Assembly: GCA_019918135.1 (NCBI GenBank)
Contig: WBZZ01004744.1
Location: 1 to 64,000, forward strand
Source of the DNA: Paulinella micropora
Taxonomy: Eukaryota; Cercozoa; Imbricatea; Euglyphida; Paulinellidae
Reading direction: 5' to 3'
DNA: 64,000 nt
The notes under the pieces are model-generated. The model was not told the DNA's origin, ran no database searches, and saw only the letters and a list, made by a program, of their open reading frames with translations. Positions 48,341 through 57,500 of this stretch are shown here, in pieces. The position numbers and the translations under genes are program-made. Position 1 is the first letter of the stretch, and each line of letters opens with the position of its first letter.

Positions 48341-48749
48341 GCAATTCATTCGCCAGAAAACGTTCGAGAGGCATGTCCTTGTACTTTTTCACAAGCGCTG
48401 CTACTATCTTTGGCTTGAGCTCGACAGAGTTTCCAAGCGAGTGCTTGTAATCAAAGCGCCTCTCTGGCCGCTGTCTCCAAGCCCTCTGACGCCACAAGGC
48501 CCGGTCCGAACCAAACAGAATCCTTTTTGACACAGCCAACGCGTTTGTTTGTATGGTCGAGATGTCGACCTCAGACAACGCTATCTTGGTGTCTTGGTAA
48601 AGCTCGTCCGAGCAGGCAAGGCTGGCATAGAGTCTGGCTACTGGCGATGTAGACAAATCAGCAGCAGGTATAGAATCAACAGAGAGTAGTAAATCAAATT
48701 TAAATAAGACGTTTGCTTGTTGGCCTAGTAAAGTGCACTTTGGTAACAA
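48340..48749 (-). pseudogene. Unidentified coding fragment in GC-richer DNA
   Basis: This minus-strand open stretch of about 135 codons (KIALSEVDISTIQTNALAVS; KPKIVAALVKKYKDMPLERF) runs into the element fragment at its 3' side, so it is truncated. Composition differs from both the AT-rich element and the very GC-rich DNA further right. No family recognised. Confidence 0.35.
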
Positions 48750-48802
48750 AACCCGGTCGATTAATATGTTTGTCCGTGTTGGTTAGCCTACCCAACCCCC
48801 AC

Positions 48803-48820
48803 CCGGGGGGGGGGGAGGAC

Positions 48821-48866
<46 letters not shown>
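48803..48866. repeat. Poly-G run and (CT)n microsatellite
   Basis: A GGGGGGGGGGGG run at about 48,805-48,816 is followed by a CT repeat of about 42 bases. The stretch 48,750-49,052 around it has no gene that I can see. Confidence 0.9.
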
Positions 48867-48867
<1 letters not shown>

Positions 48868-49052
48868 TTCTCCCAGCCAGCCCGCGGCGCACCTTGTCCC
48901 CCAAGGGGAGGGGGAATGTCACTGGTTGCAAATTTGTATTAAATTAACCACCTTCGTCGGCTTAACCACCAAATAAAAGGGGAAAAAATGTCAACAAAAA
49001 AAAGTACGGATTTTTAATTTATCAGTACACACGTGTCTGGCTCGCCGAATGT

Positions 49053-49660
49053 CTATTTCAACTTCTCGCAGTCTGCACAGAATCGCTGACCATTCCGGTA
49101 CACCCAGTGAAATTTCGCAGTCCCGGTCACTTCTTTCTTCTCGAGCAGCTCCATCCAGGACGGACTGTTCTCAGCTCTGTCGATCTTCAGGAAGGCATCA
49201 CCCAACAAGTTGAGCATTTGCACCGAGACCATTCGCTCCAGCACGCCATCGATTTCGGCGTGGCTCTGCACGTAGAATTCTTCGCCCTCCAGGCGTAGAA
49301 ACCTGGTAACGTCATGGGTGTCACATTGGCCGCATGTCTTATCGACGACGTGGTCGTCGCTGCGCAACGAAAGCTGAAGTCTGCTTTGCCCTTGGCGGGG
49401 CTGTGATGGCAGTAAAACTGCAGCACGGTCACAATGCGTTCGGCCTGGCCGTAGCATTGGCCGGCGTTGAGGAGGTTCAGGCAGCCGTGCAGAGCGAATT
49501 CGCCCCCGCCTTCGTACTTGAGGTGCGGAACAGCGCCGCTGAGGCCGAATTTAGTGTAACCTCCCTTGAGAGCCACCGTTTCAATCGCGTCGGCCACCGC
49601 GTCGCGCACACTGGCAAGGTGTTCTTCCTGAGCTTCGGTCGCCAACGGGAGAATATGTTG
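49053..49660 (-). pseudogene. Host-like gene, unidentified, interrupted frame
   Basis: Two overlapping minus-strand frames cover the region: the upstream one (MATEAQEEHLASVRDAVADA; KYEGGGEFALHGCLNLLNAG) and the downstream one (RLEGEEFYVQSHAEIDGVLE; HWVYRNGQRFCADCEKLK). They look like two parts of one protein of about 195 residues separated by a frame change near 49,400, either a sequencing error, a short intron or decay. The carboxy end has a CADC pair. I do not recognise the family. It lies between two pieces of element copy 3. Confidence 0.45.
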
Positions 49661-49763
49661 GCGGAGGCTGCGCTATATTATAAAATATATATTTTTTTTT
49701 AATTTTTTAATCTTTTTGTTTAAACTACACATATTTTAAATAAATAAGGCTTACTCTCGCTCA

Positions 49764-50522
49764 TTGTTTTACGACATATCTACTTGGGTAGATAGATGCG
49801 ACTTTGACATATTTCAACCAAGCAGTGATAGCCTTATTTGTAGCACCATAATCAGAAGCATACCGAAGAGTAACTCCAGCAGTTCGCGAATTATTAACTG
49901 CAAGACCAGACGCTCCAATATGCGGAGACTGATTGAGAGTTTGGATAATGGTGGCAAAACCTCCGTTTGTAGCAGTAGTGGCAGGTCCAGCAGAATACCA
50001 ATAGCGAAAGTCTTCAAGAGAAACAGAGGACGTCATATAAGCATCACGAATACCCATAGTCGCTTGGAGATTGTTAATATACAATTCTGCGCACCCTCGC
50101 TGAACGGAGGCAAGTGTATCGGTGCTTCCTCCTATTTCCATCTTCTGCTGTGGAGCATACCAATCACCAATACGACATTAATATTGTCTATAAGGCATTT
50201 GAGCAGTTCCCAAGTTATCAATGCTAGCATTATCAGAAAGCACATTCTGAGTTACGATATACAAGCACTGAGCACGGGTAACGGCCTTATTTACTTGAAG
50301 ATTAAAATCAACAGACGTTCCTGGATTTGCTTTTTGATTGTAATATGTTTCGTAAGTGTATGGGAGACCATCCTTGCTTCCCATTTGTTCTAAAATATTT
50401 CTCTGCACGGCTGGAGCAAGTGAGAAGGTATCCAACATTACAACTGGATTTGATATGGTGTAAGTGAGAGCAGTGCCAATAAAAACAGTGGGAACACCAC
50501 CAGTAGCAGTTCCAATAATAGT
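49764..50522 (-). pseudogene. Major capsid gene fragment (copy 3), embedded in GC-rich DNA
   Basis: It is homologous to the second half of the capsid gene at 25,254-26,666 (for example MGSKDGLPYTYETYYNQKAN and QSPHIGASGLAVNNSRTA). It begins abruptly at about 50,522, where a helicase sequence on the other strand takes over. The AT-rich flank 49,680-49,763 matches the spacer between capsid and penton genes of copy 2. The fragment is broken. Confidence 0.82.
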
Positions 50523-51700
50523 CCATGCTTCCTGTTTCCAATTTTATCAAGACATCCGAGCGAGCAACGACCCCAACTGTGTTGTTTACCAACCGCAATC
50601 TCTGCACCAGCTCTCCAACGCGCGCCGGTATGATGTTCTGTTTATCGACGAGGTCAACGCTGTCCTGGAGTCTCTCACGTGCCCCTCGAATCCAAGGAAA
50701 CGGAAAGCCAATCTGACGATGTTCCACCGGCTGCTACCCTCAACGCCCTTTGTGGTTGCGGCCGATGCCTTCTTGGGCAGGAAGGCCATCGACGTGATCC
50801 TTCAGGCTATCAATTCGCCACGCACGCAGGGCGAAAAGTCTGCACCTGCGACCTATGCTGGGCCAGCGACCCCCGCGAAGACTGTCTTGCATCGTAACGT
50901 CCATCGCGCGCACATGTTGCGTATTGTAGAGATCCACCGGACCACTGACAGCATTAGTTGGGCCTTGCACGATACTCTGGACCGGGGATACCGCGTCGCC
51001 ATCTGCTGCGGAACCAAAAGGAGAGCCACGCAGCTGGATGCGAAGCTCCGCCTGGAACACCCCGGAATCCGTGTGCGTACCTACCACCGCCATGATCAGA
51101 AAACTGATCCGAACGAGGCCATGAAGGATTTCCGGCTCCCCACCGAACAGTTCGAACAGATGTGGACCGACGCGGTACTGCGCGTGCACCACTCCAGCTA
51201 GCTTCGGCAGTTTGTGTGCAGGCCTGTTTGCATGTTGGATTTGTTTTGCTGGTGCAGGACGTGGTGATTTACACGTGCTGCCTGACGGTTGGGATGGATT
51301 ACGCTAAGTTGGGCCATTTCGCAGCGGTCTTTGCCTACATCGAAAACAACCGTGTGTCTGCTGAGTCTTACATTCAGATGCTCGGGCGGGTGCGGGAACT
51401 CCGGCAGTCGGCCTGGCACCTGTACGTGGGCACTCCAAGCACTTCACGGCGGCAGTACGCTCCCTTGTCCCTGGCGGAGATTCGCGAGTATTCCCGGCAG
51501 AAAGAAGACTACACCATCCGCGTAGAACAGCAGTACCAGCTCGACGGCGAGGGCTTGGGGCAGCACGACTCTTTTCAACACGAGGGGAAAAGTGTCTGGC
51601 GCCGTGCCGATGACTGGGTCTCCTTGCTCATGGTACTGACAAAAGCAGTCGGCCCTTTCCTCGCTCTGGCTACGGTCGGTAGTACGGCGGTGCGAGCAGA
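50523..51700 (+). pseudogene. Origin-binding-protein-type helicase, carboxy half only
   Basis: The sequence reads YDVLFIDEVNAVLESLT (superfamily 2 motif II, as DEV in herpesvirus UL9), HRNVHRAHMLRIVEIHRTTD, GYRVAICCGTKRRATQLDAK (motif IV region), then HFAAVFAYIENNRVSAESY and QMLGRVRELR (motif VI). This is the Herpes origin-binding-protein helicase family, which is found in herpesviruses, giant viruses and many eukaryotic mobile elements. The amino half with the P-loop is missing; the sequence starts right at the junction with the capsid fragment. The frame is not continuous. It may be a relic of another mobile element or virus in the GC-rich genome. Confidence 0.72.
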
Positions 51701-54373
51701 ATGGCAGATTTTCTTGAGCCCAGTGTTTCAGTGTTTAAAGTCCAGCTGCCGGACCCGTACCTGGACCAGGACCAGGATCCGGACCCCCGGGACCAGGACC
51801 CGCTGGAGGCGCGCGGGTTCCCGCCCGACCTAGACAGCCTCCTCTCGGAGTCCCTGCACGTGGCCCCGGCCCCGGAGCGCGTGTCCCGAGAGGAAGTGTT
51901 GCACCTGTTGGCGGGCGGCAGTACGCCCCATTGCTTCTGCCGGTCCTGTGGCCGCGTGTGCGACGGCCCCGGGACCTGCCAACGCTGCTGCGGCCATTGC
52001 TTGTGGCTGGCGGGGGAAGCTATTCATGCGGAGGAGCGTCCCGCGCGGGGCCACCTGACTGTCTGCGACGAAGCCCGGCTCCCGGCCTGCTACAGCTTCC
52101 GCCTGGAAGATGCCTGGCTGCGCTCGGCCGATTCCGAGGTACTACGGCAGATACTCGGGCACGCGCTCCAAGGAGGCCCCGGCCAAGCACCGGCGGTGGA
52201 CGAGGCGCCGGACGGTGCGCGGGACAGCTCCTTGGCCCAAGACCTGCTCCGGCTGCTGCGGACTTACTTTGGTCACACGACGGACGCGGCGGCGTCCTTC
52301 TGCCAGGTGATGTACGATGACGGGCACTCGATCCACTGTGACGACCGTACCTGGTGCGACGAGGTGGCGAAAGCCCTGGGAGATGGGGACGTCGAGTGCC
52401 TCAGGACACCGCTGGATGTGGAACGAGTGCTGGCCAGCACGGGCCCGGCCATGCTCAAGCTGCCCGTCTTCTTCTATCCACTCTCGCTGCAGGGGACACG
52501 GTACGTGGTGGTAGAAAAGCGGCTCCAGGTGAGGGCGGGACAGCCGGTACCGAACCCGCTGGGGGAGGTCAAGGGGGCGGGCTTCGTCCCCTTGCTGCTG
52601 GCGGCCGCGCGCGAGCCGGCCGAGAGCGGCACCTCGCTGCGGGTGAGCTATCGGGAGCCGGGCCGCCAGGAGCCGCACACGCTGGCCGACTCGGCCAAGC
52701 AGCCCGGCACGTTCGCTTTTACCCACCCGCACACAGACTCTCTGGGTACTTCGCCGCACTACTTGTCGCTGTTGCGCTTGACGGTGGCGGGGTACGACCA
52801 TCAGGCCGAGCTGGAGCGGCACGTGAAGCAGACGACTGAGGGGTGGGCGCAGTGGGCCATGCCGTCGTCGGCCCCCTTGACCCCGGCCCAGCAGGTGTTC
52901 GTGCAACTGTGGTACGTACAACTTATGCAGCGGGTGCGAGACAAAGGCCGGGCGGGGGCCCCGCCGGCCCAGAGCGCAAGGGAAGAGCCACGGGGCGAAA
53001 CAAGCGAAGGACGGGGGGCGGAGAGCGGCTTCCAGCTAGTAGGCGCTCCTTTGAACGCGGCGGACATGGCCGAGCCGTCGGTAGCGCTGAGCGAGTCACA
53101 GGCTGGTAGCCGGGTCCCTGAGCGTGGCGCGATCGACTCTCTGTCAGTATCCGGGTCGCCGCCCGTGCCAGCGCTCGTGATGTCGGCGGTCCAGGAGACG
53201 CTGCAGATGAAGGCGGACACGCATGTCTTCCAGGTACCCAGCACGGCGTACCAAGAGTTCTGCCGGAGGTTGCCCCAAGCCCGGCAGGAGCTGGGGGACA
53301 CCGTCCTGGACCCCCAGAGCGTCCAGCTGTCCATGGAGGGTGCCCCGCCAGGCGAGGCGGAAATCTTGTTTTACGCAGCGGGGCTAGTGCCCCTCAAGGC
53401 GGCCGAGGAGGTGCTGCGGGGGGCACCGAAGCCTGTTCCCGGGGGCCAGGCCAGCGTCACTCTGCCGTGGATCTGCGTCAGCTGTGACGCGGCGCGGGAG
53501 CCCTCCCGCAGCACCACCTTTGTGTGCCACAGCTGCGCGCGGAAGCTGCCGGACGGCGGGCGGCCCGCCGCGGCGGGGGCGGCCCAGGAGGTGGTCTCGG
53601 TCTCGCACAGCACCACCTTTGTGTGCCCCAGCTGCGCGCGGAAGCTGCCGGACGGCGGGCGGCCCGCCGCGGCGGGGGCGGCCCAGGAGGCGGTCTCGGT
53701 CTCGCACAGCACCACCTTTGTGTGCCCCAGCTGCGCGCGGAAGCAGCTGCCAGTGGCAGAGGCGGAGCTCAGCGAGTCGACCTTCTTCTGCACGATCTGC
53801 CAGAAGCACCAGCCGCTGGCGCAGGCCGACCCCGGGGAGTCGTCCGTCAGCTGGACGACCTGCCAGGAGCACCGGGCCCAGGCTAAATCCGAGGAGCAGC
53901 CCTCTGTCTGCACCGCCTGCGTGCTGGTACAGCAGCAGCCGCAGGCGGAGCCCAGCCAGTCGTGGACTAGCTGCACGGTGTGCCAGCACGTACAGCAGCA
54001 GCAGCAGCAGCAGCCGGCGGAGCCCAGCCAGTCGTGGACTTTCTGCACGGCGTGCGTCCTAGCGCAGCAGCAGCCAGTGGAGGCGGAACCCAGCCAACCA
54101 GATTCTGTCTGCACAGTGTGCTGGCACGTGCAGCAGGCGCAGCCCGTGTGTGCCCCCCCCCCCCCCCCGGCCCAGCGCACGGGCGGCGCGGCGGCGGCAC
54201 ACCCGGAGGTGGCGGCTCTAGCCTCTGCCTGGATGCCTCCCCTCGATACCTTGGCGTACGCCCCCGGCCCGTCGGCGCCCCCGGCGTACGCCCCCGGCCC
54301 GTCGGCGCCCCCAGCGTACGTCCCCTCCTTGTCGAATTACTACTCCTACTGGGCGCAGCAGCTGGCGTGCTAA
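51701..54373 (+). CDS. 890-residue protein with CxxC knuckles and PPAY motifs
   Basis: One long open frame. Residues about 80-130 hold CFCRSCGRVCDGPGTCQRCC, a zinc-finger-like cluster. Residues 130-420 are a globular region (AMLKLPVFFYPLSLQGTRYV) with no family I recognise. From about 590 on there are at least nine CxxC units: three near-identical 34-residue repeats (STTFVCPSCARKLPDGG) and then divergent ones (CTICQKHQPL, CTACVLVQQQP, CTVCQHVQQ). The end is Pro/Ala-rich with PSAPPAYAPGPSAPPAYVPS, that is two PPxY motifs, which bind WW domains such as those of NEDD4-type ubiquitin ligases. The start ATG overlaps the end of the helicase reading frame. Strong GC bias throughout. Function unknown. 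Confidence 0.6.
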   Translation: MADFLEPSVSVFKVQLPDPYLDQDQDPDPRDQDPLEARGFPPDLDSLLSESLHVAPAPERVSREEVLHLLAGGSTPHCFCRSCGRVCDGPGTCQRCCGHCLWLAGEAIHAEERPARGHLTVCDEARLPACYSFRLEDAWLRSADSEVLRQILGHALQGGPGQAPAVDEAPDGARDSSLAQDLLRLLRTYFGHTTDAAASFCQVMYDDGHSIHCDDRTWCDEVAKALGDGDVECLRTPLDVERVLASTGPAMLKLPVFFYPLSLQGTRYVVVEKRLQVRAGQPVPNPLGEVKGAGFVPLLLAAAREPAESGTSLRVSYREPGRQEPHTLADSAKQPGTFAFTHPHTDSLGTSPHYLSLLRLTVAGYDHQAELERHVKQTTEGWAQWAMPSSAPLTPAQQVFVQLWYVQLMQRVRDKGRAGAPPAQSAREEPRGETSEGRGAESGFQLVGAPLNAADMAEPSVALSESQAGSRVPERGAIDSLSVSGSPPVPALVMSAVQETLQMKADTHVFQVPSTAYQEFCRRLPQARQELGDTVLDPQSVQLSMEGAPPGEAEILFYAAGLVPLKAAEEVLRGAPKPVPGGQASVTLPWICVSCDAAREPSRSTTFVCHSCARKLPDGGRPAAAGAAQEVVSVSHSTTFVCPSCARKLPDGGRPAAAGAAQEAVSVSHSTTFVCPSCARKQLPVAEAELSESTFFCTICQKHQPLAQADPGESSVSWTTCQEHRAQAKSEEQPSVCTACVLVQQQPQAEPSQSWTSCTVCQHVQQQQQQQPAEPSQSWTFCTACVLAQQQPVEAEPSQPDSVCTVCWHVQQAQPVCAPPPPPAQRTGGAAAAHPEVAALASAWMPPLDTLAYAPGPSAPPAYAPGPSAPPAYVPSLSNYYSYWAQQLAC
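53510..53745. repeat. Three near-identical 102-bp coding repeats
   Basis: The repeat encodes the STTFVC(H/P)SCARKLPDGG unit and its Ala/Gly-rich linker; the third copy is partial and diverges after the CxxC. High identity at silent sites points to recent expansion. Confidence 0.8.
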
Positions 54374-54403
54374 AAACCGTGGCGTCTGTGTCGGTGTGCG
54401 GGC

Positions 54404-54405
<2 letters not shown>

Positions 54406-54463
<58 letters not shown>

Positions 54464-54482
54464 AAGCAAGCAAGCAAGCAAG
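54406..54482. repeat. (AG)n microsatellite followed by (AAGC)n
   Basis: About 57 bases of AG repeat are followed by five AAGC units, just downstream of the 890-residue gene. The stretch 54,374-54,595 contains no gene I can see. Confidence 0.92.
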
Positions 54483-54595
54483 AGAGAGACACACCCCCCT
54501 CGTACGGGCTCGGCCGGCGTCGGTCAGTACCTGCCAACCTCTGAGTTTGGTTTTCTTTTATTTAAAATCTGGTGCCGCACCTCGTGTATCTTAGT

Positions 54596-57500
54596 TCACT
54601 CGCCGCCCGGCGCGTTCCTGGCGCGCCCGCCCGCCGCGGAGGCCCCCCCCTGCCAGCTTCTTCTGCCACAGCCACCGCACACTACGCACCGGAGGACGCA
54701 AATGAGCACCCCCGCAACTAGCGCCGCCACCAGGAGGTTGATCCCCCAGAAATACAGAGCCCTGAACACGATGCACGTAGGTACTTTGCGGTTCAGGGGC
54801 CCCCGGTCCGGGACGGGGATGAAACCCAGCGGCTTTCTGTCCTTCTTGCAAATATCCGGCAGGCAGGTGAGGATGCCCTTCTTCACACAGTCGGCCACCG
54901 CCCGCACTACGTCTTGCAGCCCCTCCCAGAAGTCCTGGCCAAACTGCTTGAGGGCGGCCACGAAGCGCGCCAGCGCGTCCTGCTTGGCGGGCGAGGGCGG
55001 CGCCAGCGGCGCCAGCGGCGTCACGCCCAGCTCGTTGAAGTACCGGGGCGGCCGCTCCGTGTCCACAAAGGCGTCCAGCACCTGTTCAAAGAGGCCCTGG
55101 TTCGCGAGCGCCGCCCCCGCGGCGGCCGTGAGCTCGTTGGCACGCACGCGCAGCTGGTCGAGCTTCCCTGTCTCTTGCTTCGCCCTGGCCAGCCGGTCCC
55201 TGGTCTCGTTCAGCGCCAGGCGGAGGCTGGCCTCGTCCTCGTCGTAGCCCCGCAGCGCCTTCTCGGCGGCCGCCAGGGCGCGCGCCACGGCGGCCGCGAC
55301 GTCCTGGTACGCCTCGGCCCGGTCGCGCACCTGCGCTCGGTTCAGGGCCAGGGCGCGGAGGATGCTGTCGCGCAGGGCGTCCTGCTGGTTCTGCCAGCCG
55401 TTGAGCCGCTCGGCCTGCACCTCCGGGTCCAGCCCCCGCGCGCCCGCGAGCCCGAGCAGCAGGTCCATGGTCGACTGCACGCGCGCGCTGGCCGCAAAGG
55501 AGGCGGCCGCGGCCGCGGCCACCGCGGACCCCTGGAGCTGCGCCAGCTGTGACCCCACGGCCGGCGCGCTGTCGACGTGGGCCGTGAAGAAGGAGCCGGC
55601 GGGCGCGTAGCGCGTCTGGTCCAGGGACAGGTCCCAGCAGCGCACGCCGCCCGCAGCGGGCCAGCCGGCGGCGGGCCCCGGCGGCGTCTCCGCCGGCCCG
55701 TGCGGGAAGGACCACAGGGCGCCCACCAGGCCGCTGGTGCCCGCGGCCAGGGCCCGGACACGCTCGGCCGGCGCGTCGGTGCCGGGCACGTCCAGCACGT
55801 AGCGGCCCGCGGCGCGCAGCTAGGCGGCCACGGTCTCGTTGGCGGCCGTCGTCGTGAGGGCCACGTACAGCCCGCTCCCGTTCCGGGACCCGGCATCCTG
55901 CGCGGTGTAGTCCAGCACCAGGCGCAGCCCCTGCTCCTGGCCGCCGGCCCGGGGCACGAGCTTGGCCAGGGCTGCGCTGGGGCAGGCGCTGCGCAGGTCC
56001 GCCCGGCGGGCAAAGGCGCTGCCCGGCACCCGGAAGGTGAGGCGCTCGTTCCAGGTCCGCTGGCCCAGGCGCAGCAGCACCGACTCCCCGCCCAGGTTGT
56101 CCAGGGTCTCGCCCTCCCAGAACCGGACCTCGGGCCACCAGTGCGTGCGCAGCAGCTCGCACAGCGGCCCCTCCCCCCGCTCCTGCGCGTCCTCGCAGCG
56201 GCGCTGCTGCCACGGCCCCCCCCCGTCCGGCTCCCGCAGCCGCTTGCGGCTGTCGGCCGGGGTGGTGCAGGCGCGGGCGGGCTCGAAGCGGGCGCTGCCG
56301 TGCTGCTCCTTCCAGGCGCGGGCGGCGTTGTCGTCGGCGGCGGCCAGGGGGACCCGGGGGCGGTTCAGGACGTTGCGGGGCGCGCACGCGCCGCCCGCCC
56401 AGGGCCGCGCACACTCGAGCGGGTACAGCAGGTGGGCGTTCTGGTCCGGCCGCCCGTCCTGGTCCCGCAACGTAAAGAGCGTGTAGTCGGTCGAGCGCAG
56501 CGCCGCGAGCGGGTGGCCGCTGACCTCGTACGGCAGCACGTCGTACACGAAGCCGTAGCCGGCCTGGAAGCCGCACCAGAAGTGCAGGCAGGCCAGGTAG
56601 CCCAGCACCAGCATGGACTCTTCGGGCAGCTGGTGCCGCCGGACCGGCTCCAGGGCGCGCTCGTGCGTCCGCCCCGTGCGCGGGTCCGTGAGCCGCAGCC
56701 GGAAGGCCTGCCTGGTCTCCACGTGGCGCAGCAGCCACAGGGGCAGCAGCTCGGGCGTGGCGAAGGCGGCCGTCAGCGTGGCGCAGCGCTGGGGCTGGGG
56801 CGGGTGCACCCACTGCAGCGCGGCCAGCGGCGGCGGGAGCTGTGGCGCGCGCGTCTGCGCGGGGCGGCCGTGAAGAAGGCCCGTTCCCCCAGGCTCAGGT
56901 CGTCGGGCAGGTCCCCGTACACCTCGAGGAAGATGCGGCTCAGCTGCTTCAGGCGCAAGAACTGCGTCGCGAACTGGGCGCTCTTGTAGAAGAGCAGCGG
57001 GAACGTGTAGGCCCGCGGGTTGCCGGTGCGCTCCTGCAGCTGCTTGGTCTGGGGTTCCAGGTCGGCCCAGTGCGTCGCGCAGGCCTGCGCGCCGGTCCCC
57101 GCCGCCGCCAGGCGCTGCCACACGCCGAGCTTTTCCTGCGAGCCGGCCGCGTCGCCGAGCTCCGCCTCGCGTGACAGCTGGTACAGGTTGGTGTTGGCGT
57201 ACGACGCGTTCGCCCCCGTCTGGTCTGGCAGGGACGACTGCTCGCACCAGGTGCGCAGCAGCTGGTTCAGCTCCGCGAAGGAGCGCAGCGTCGCCACGGC
57301 CTGCCAGCCCGGAAAGAAGGAGTAGAAGGCCGCCGTCAGGTCCGACGCCTGGTTGCACGCGCCCCCGTTGGTCAGGTCCAGGAAGGCCTCGTCGGCCGCG
57401 CCCGGCTCCCACCGGACGCCGCCGAGCCCCTGCTCCGTGCGCAGGCAGCGCTGCCTGGTCGCCGTGAGCCAGCAGTTGCAGTCGCCCGGCGCGCGCGGGG

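Larger units (their letters stand above)
43712..50522 (+). mobile_element. Polinton-like element, copy 3 (old, broken, mixed with GC-rich DNA)
   Basis: It begins with a terminal palindrome (43,712-44,017) and a terminal repeat of the copy-1 type, followed by remnants of the resolvase, the small zinc protein and the virion protein, all in the same order and direction as in copy 2. Fragments of the penton and major capsid genes follow but are separated by GC-rich, non-element DNA (about 48,340-49,680). The element ends abruptly inside the capsid gene at about 50,522. It carries roughly ten or more breaks including rearrangement, and is old. Confidence 0.82.

Noticed and set aside
50464-50560. 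A fusion protein reading from the capsid fragment into the helicase
   Set aside because: The capsid fragment is coded on the other strand; the open frame merely crosses the junction.
53510-53745. CRISPR array
   Set aside because: The repeats are contiguous coding repeats with no spacers; no CRISPR-like repeat-spacer pattern occurs anywhere in the window.
54396-54594. Open frames with long Glu-Arg or Leu-Ser repeats
   Set aside because: They are translations of the AG/CT microsatellites.
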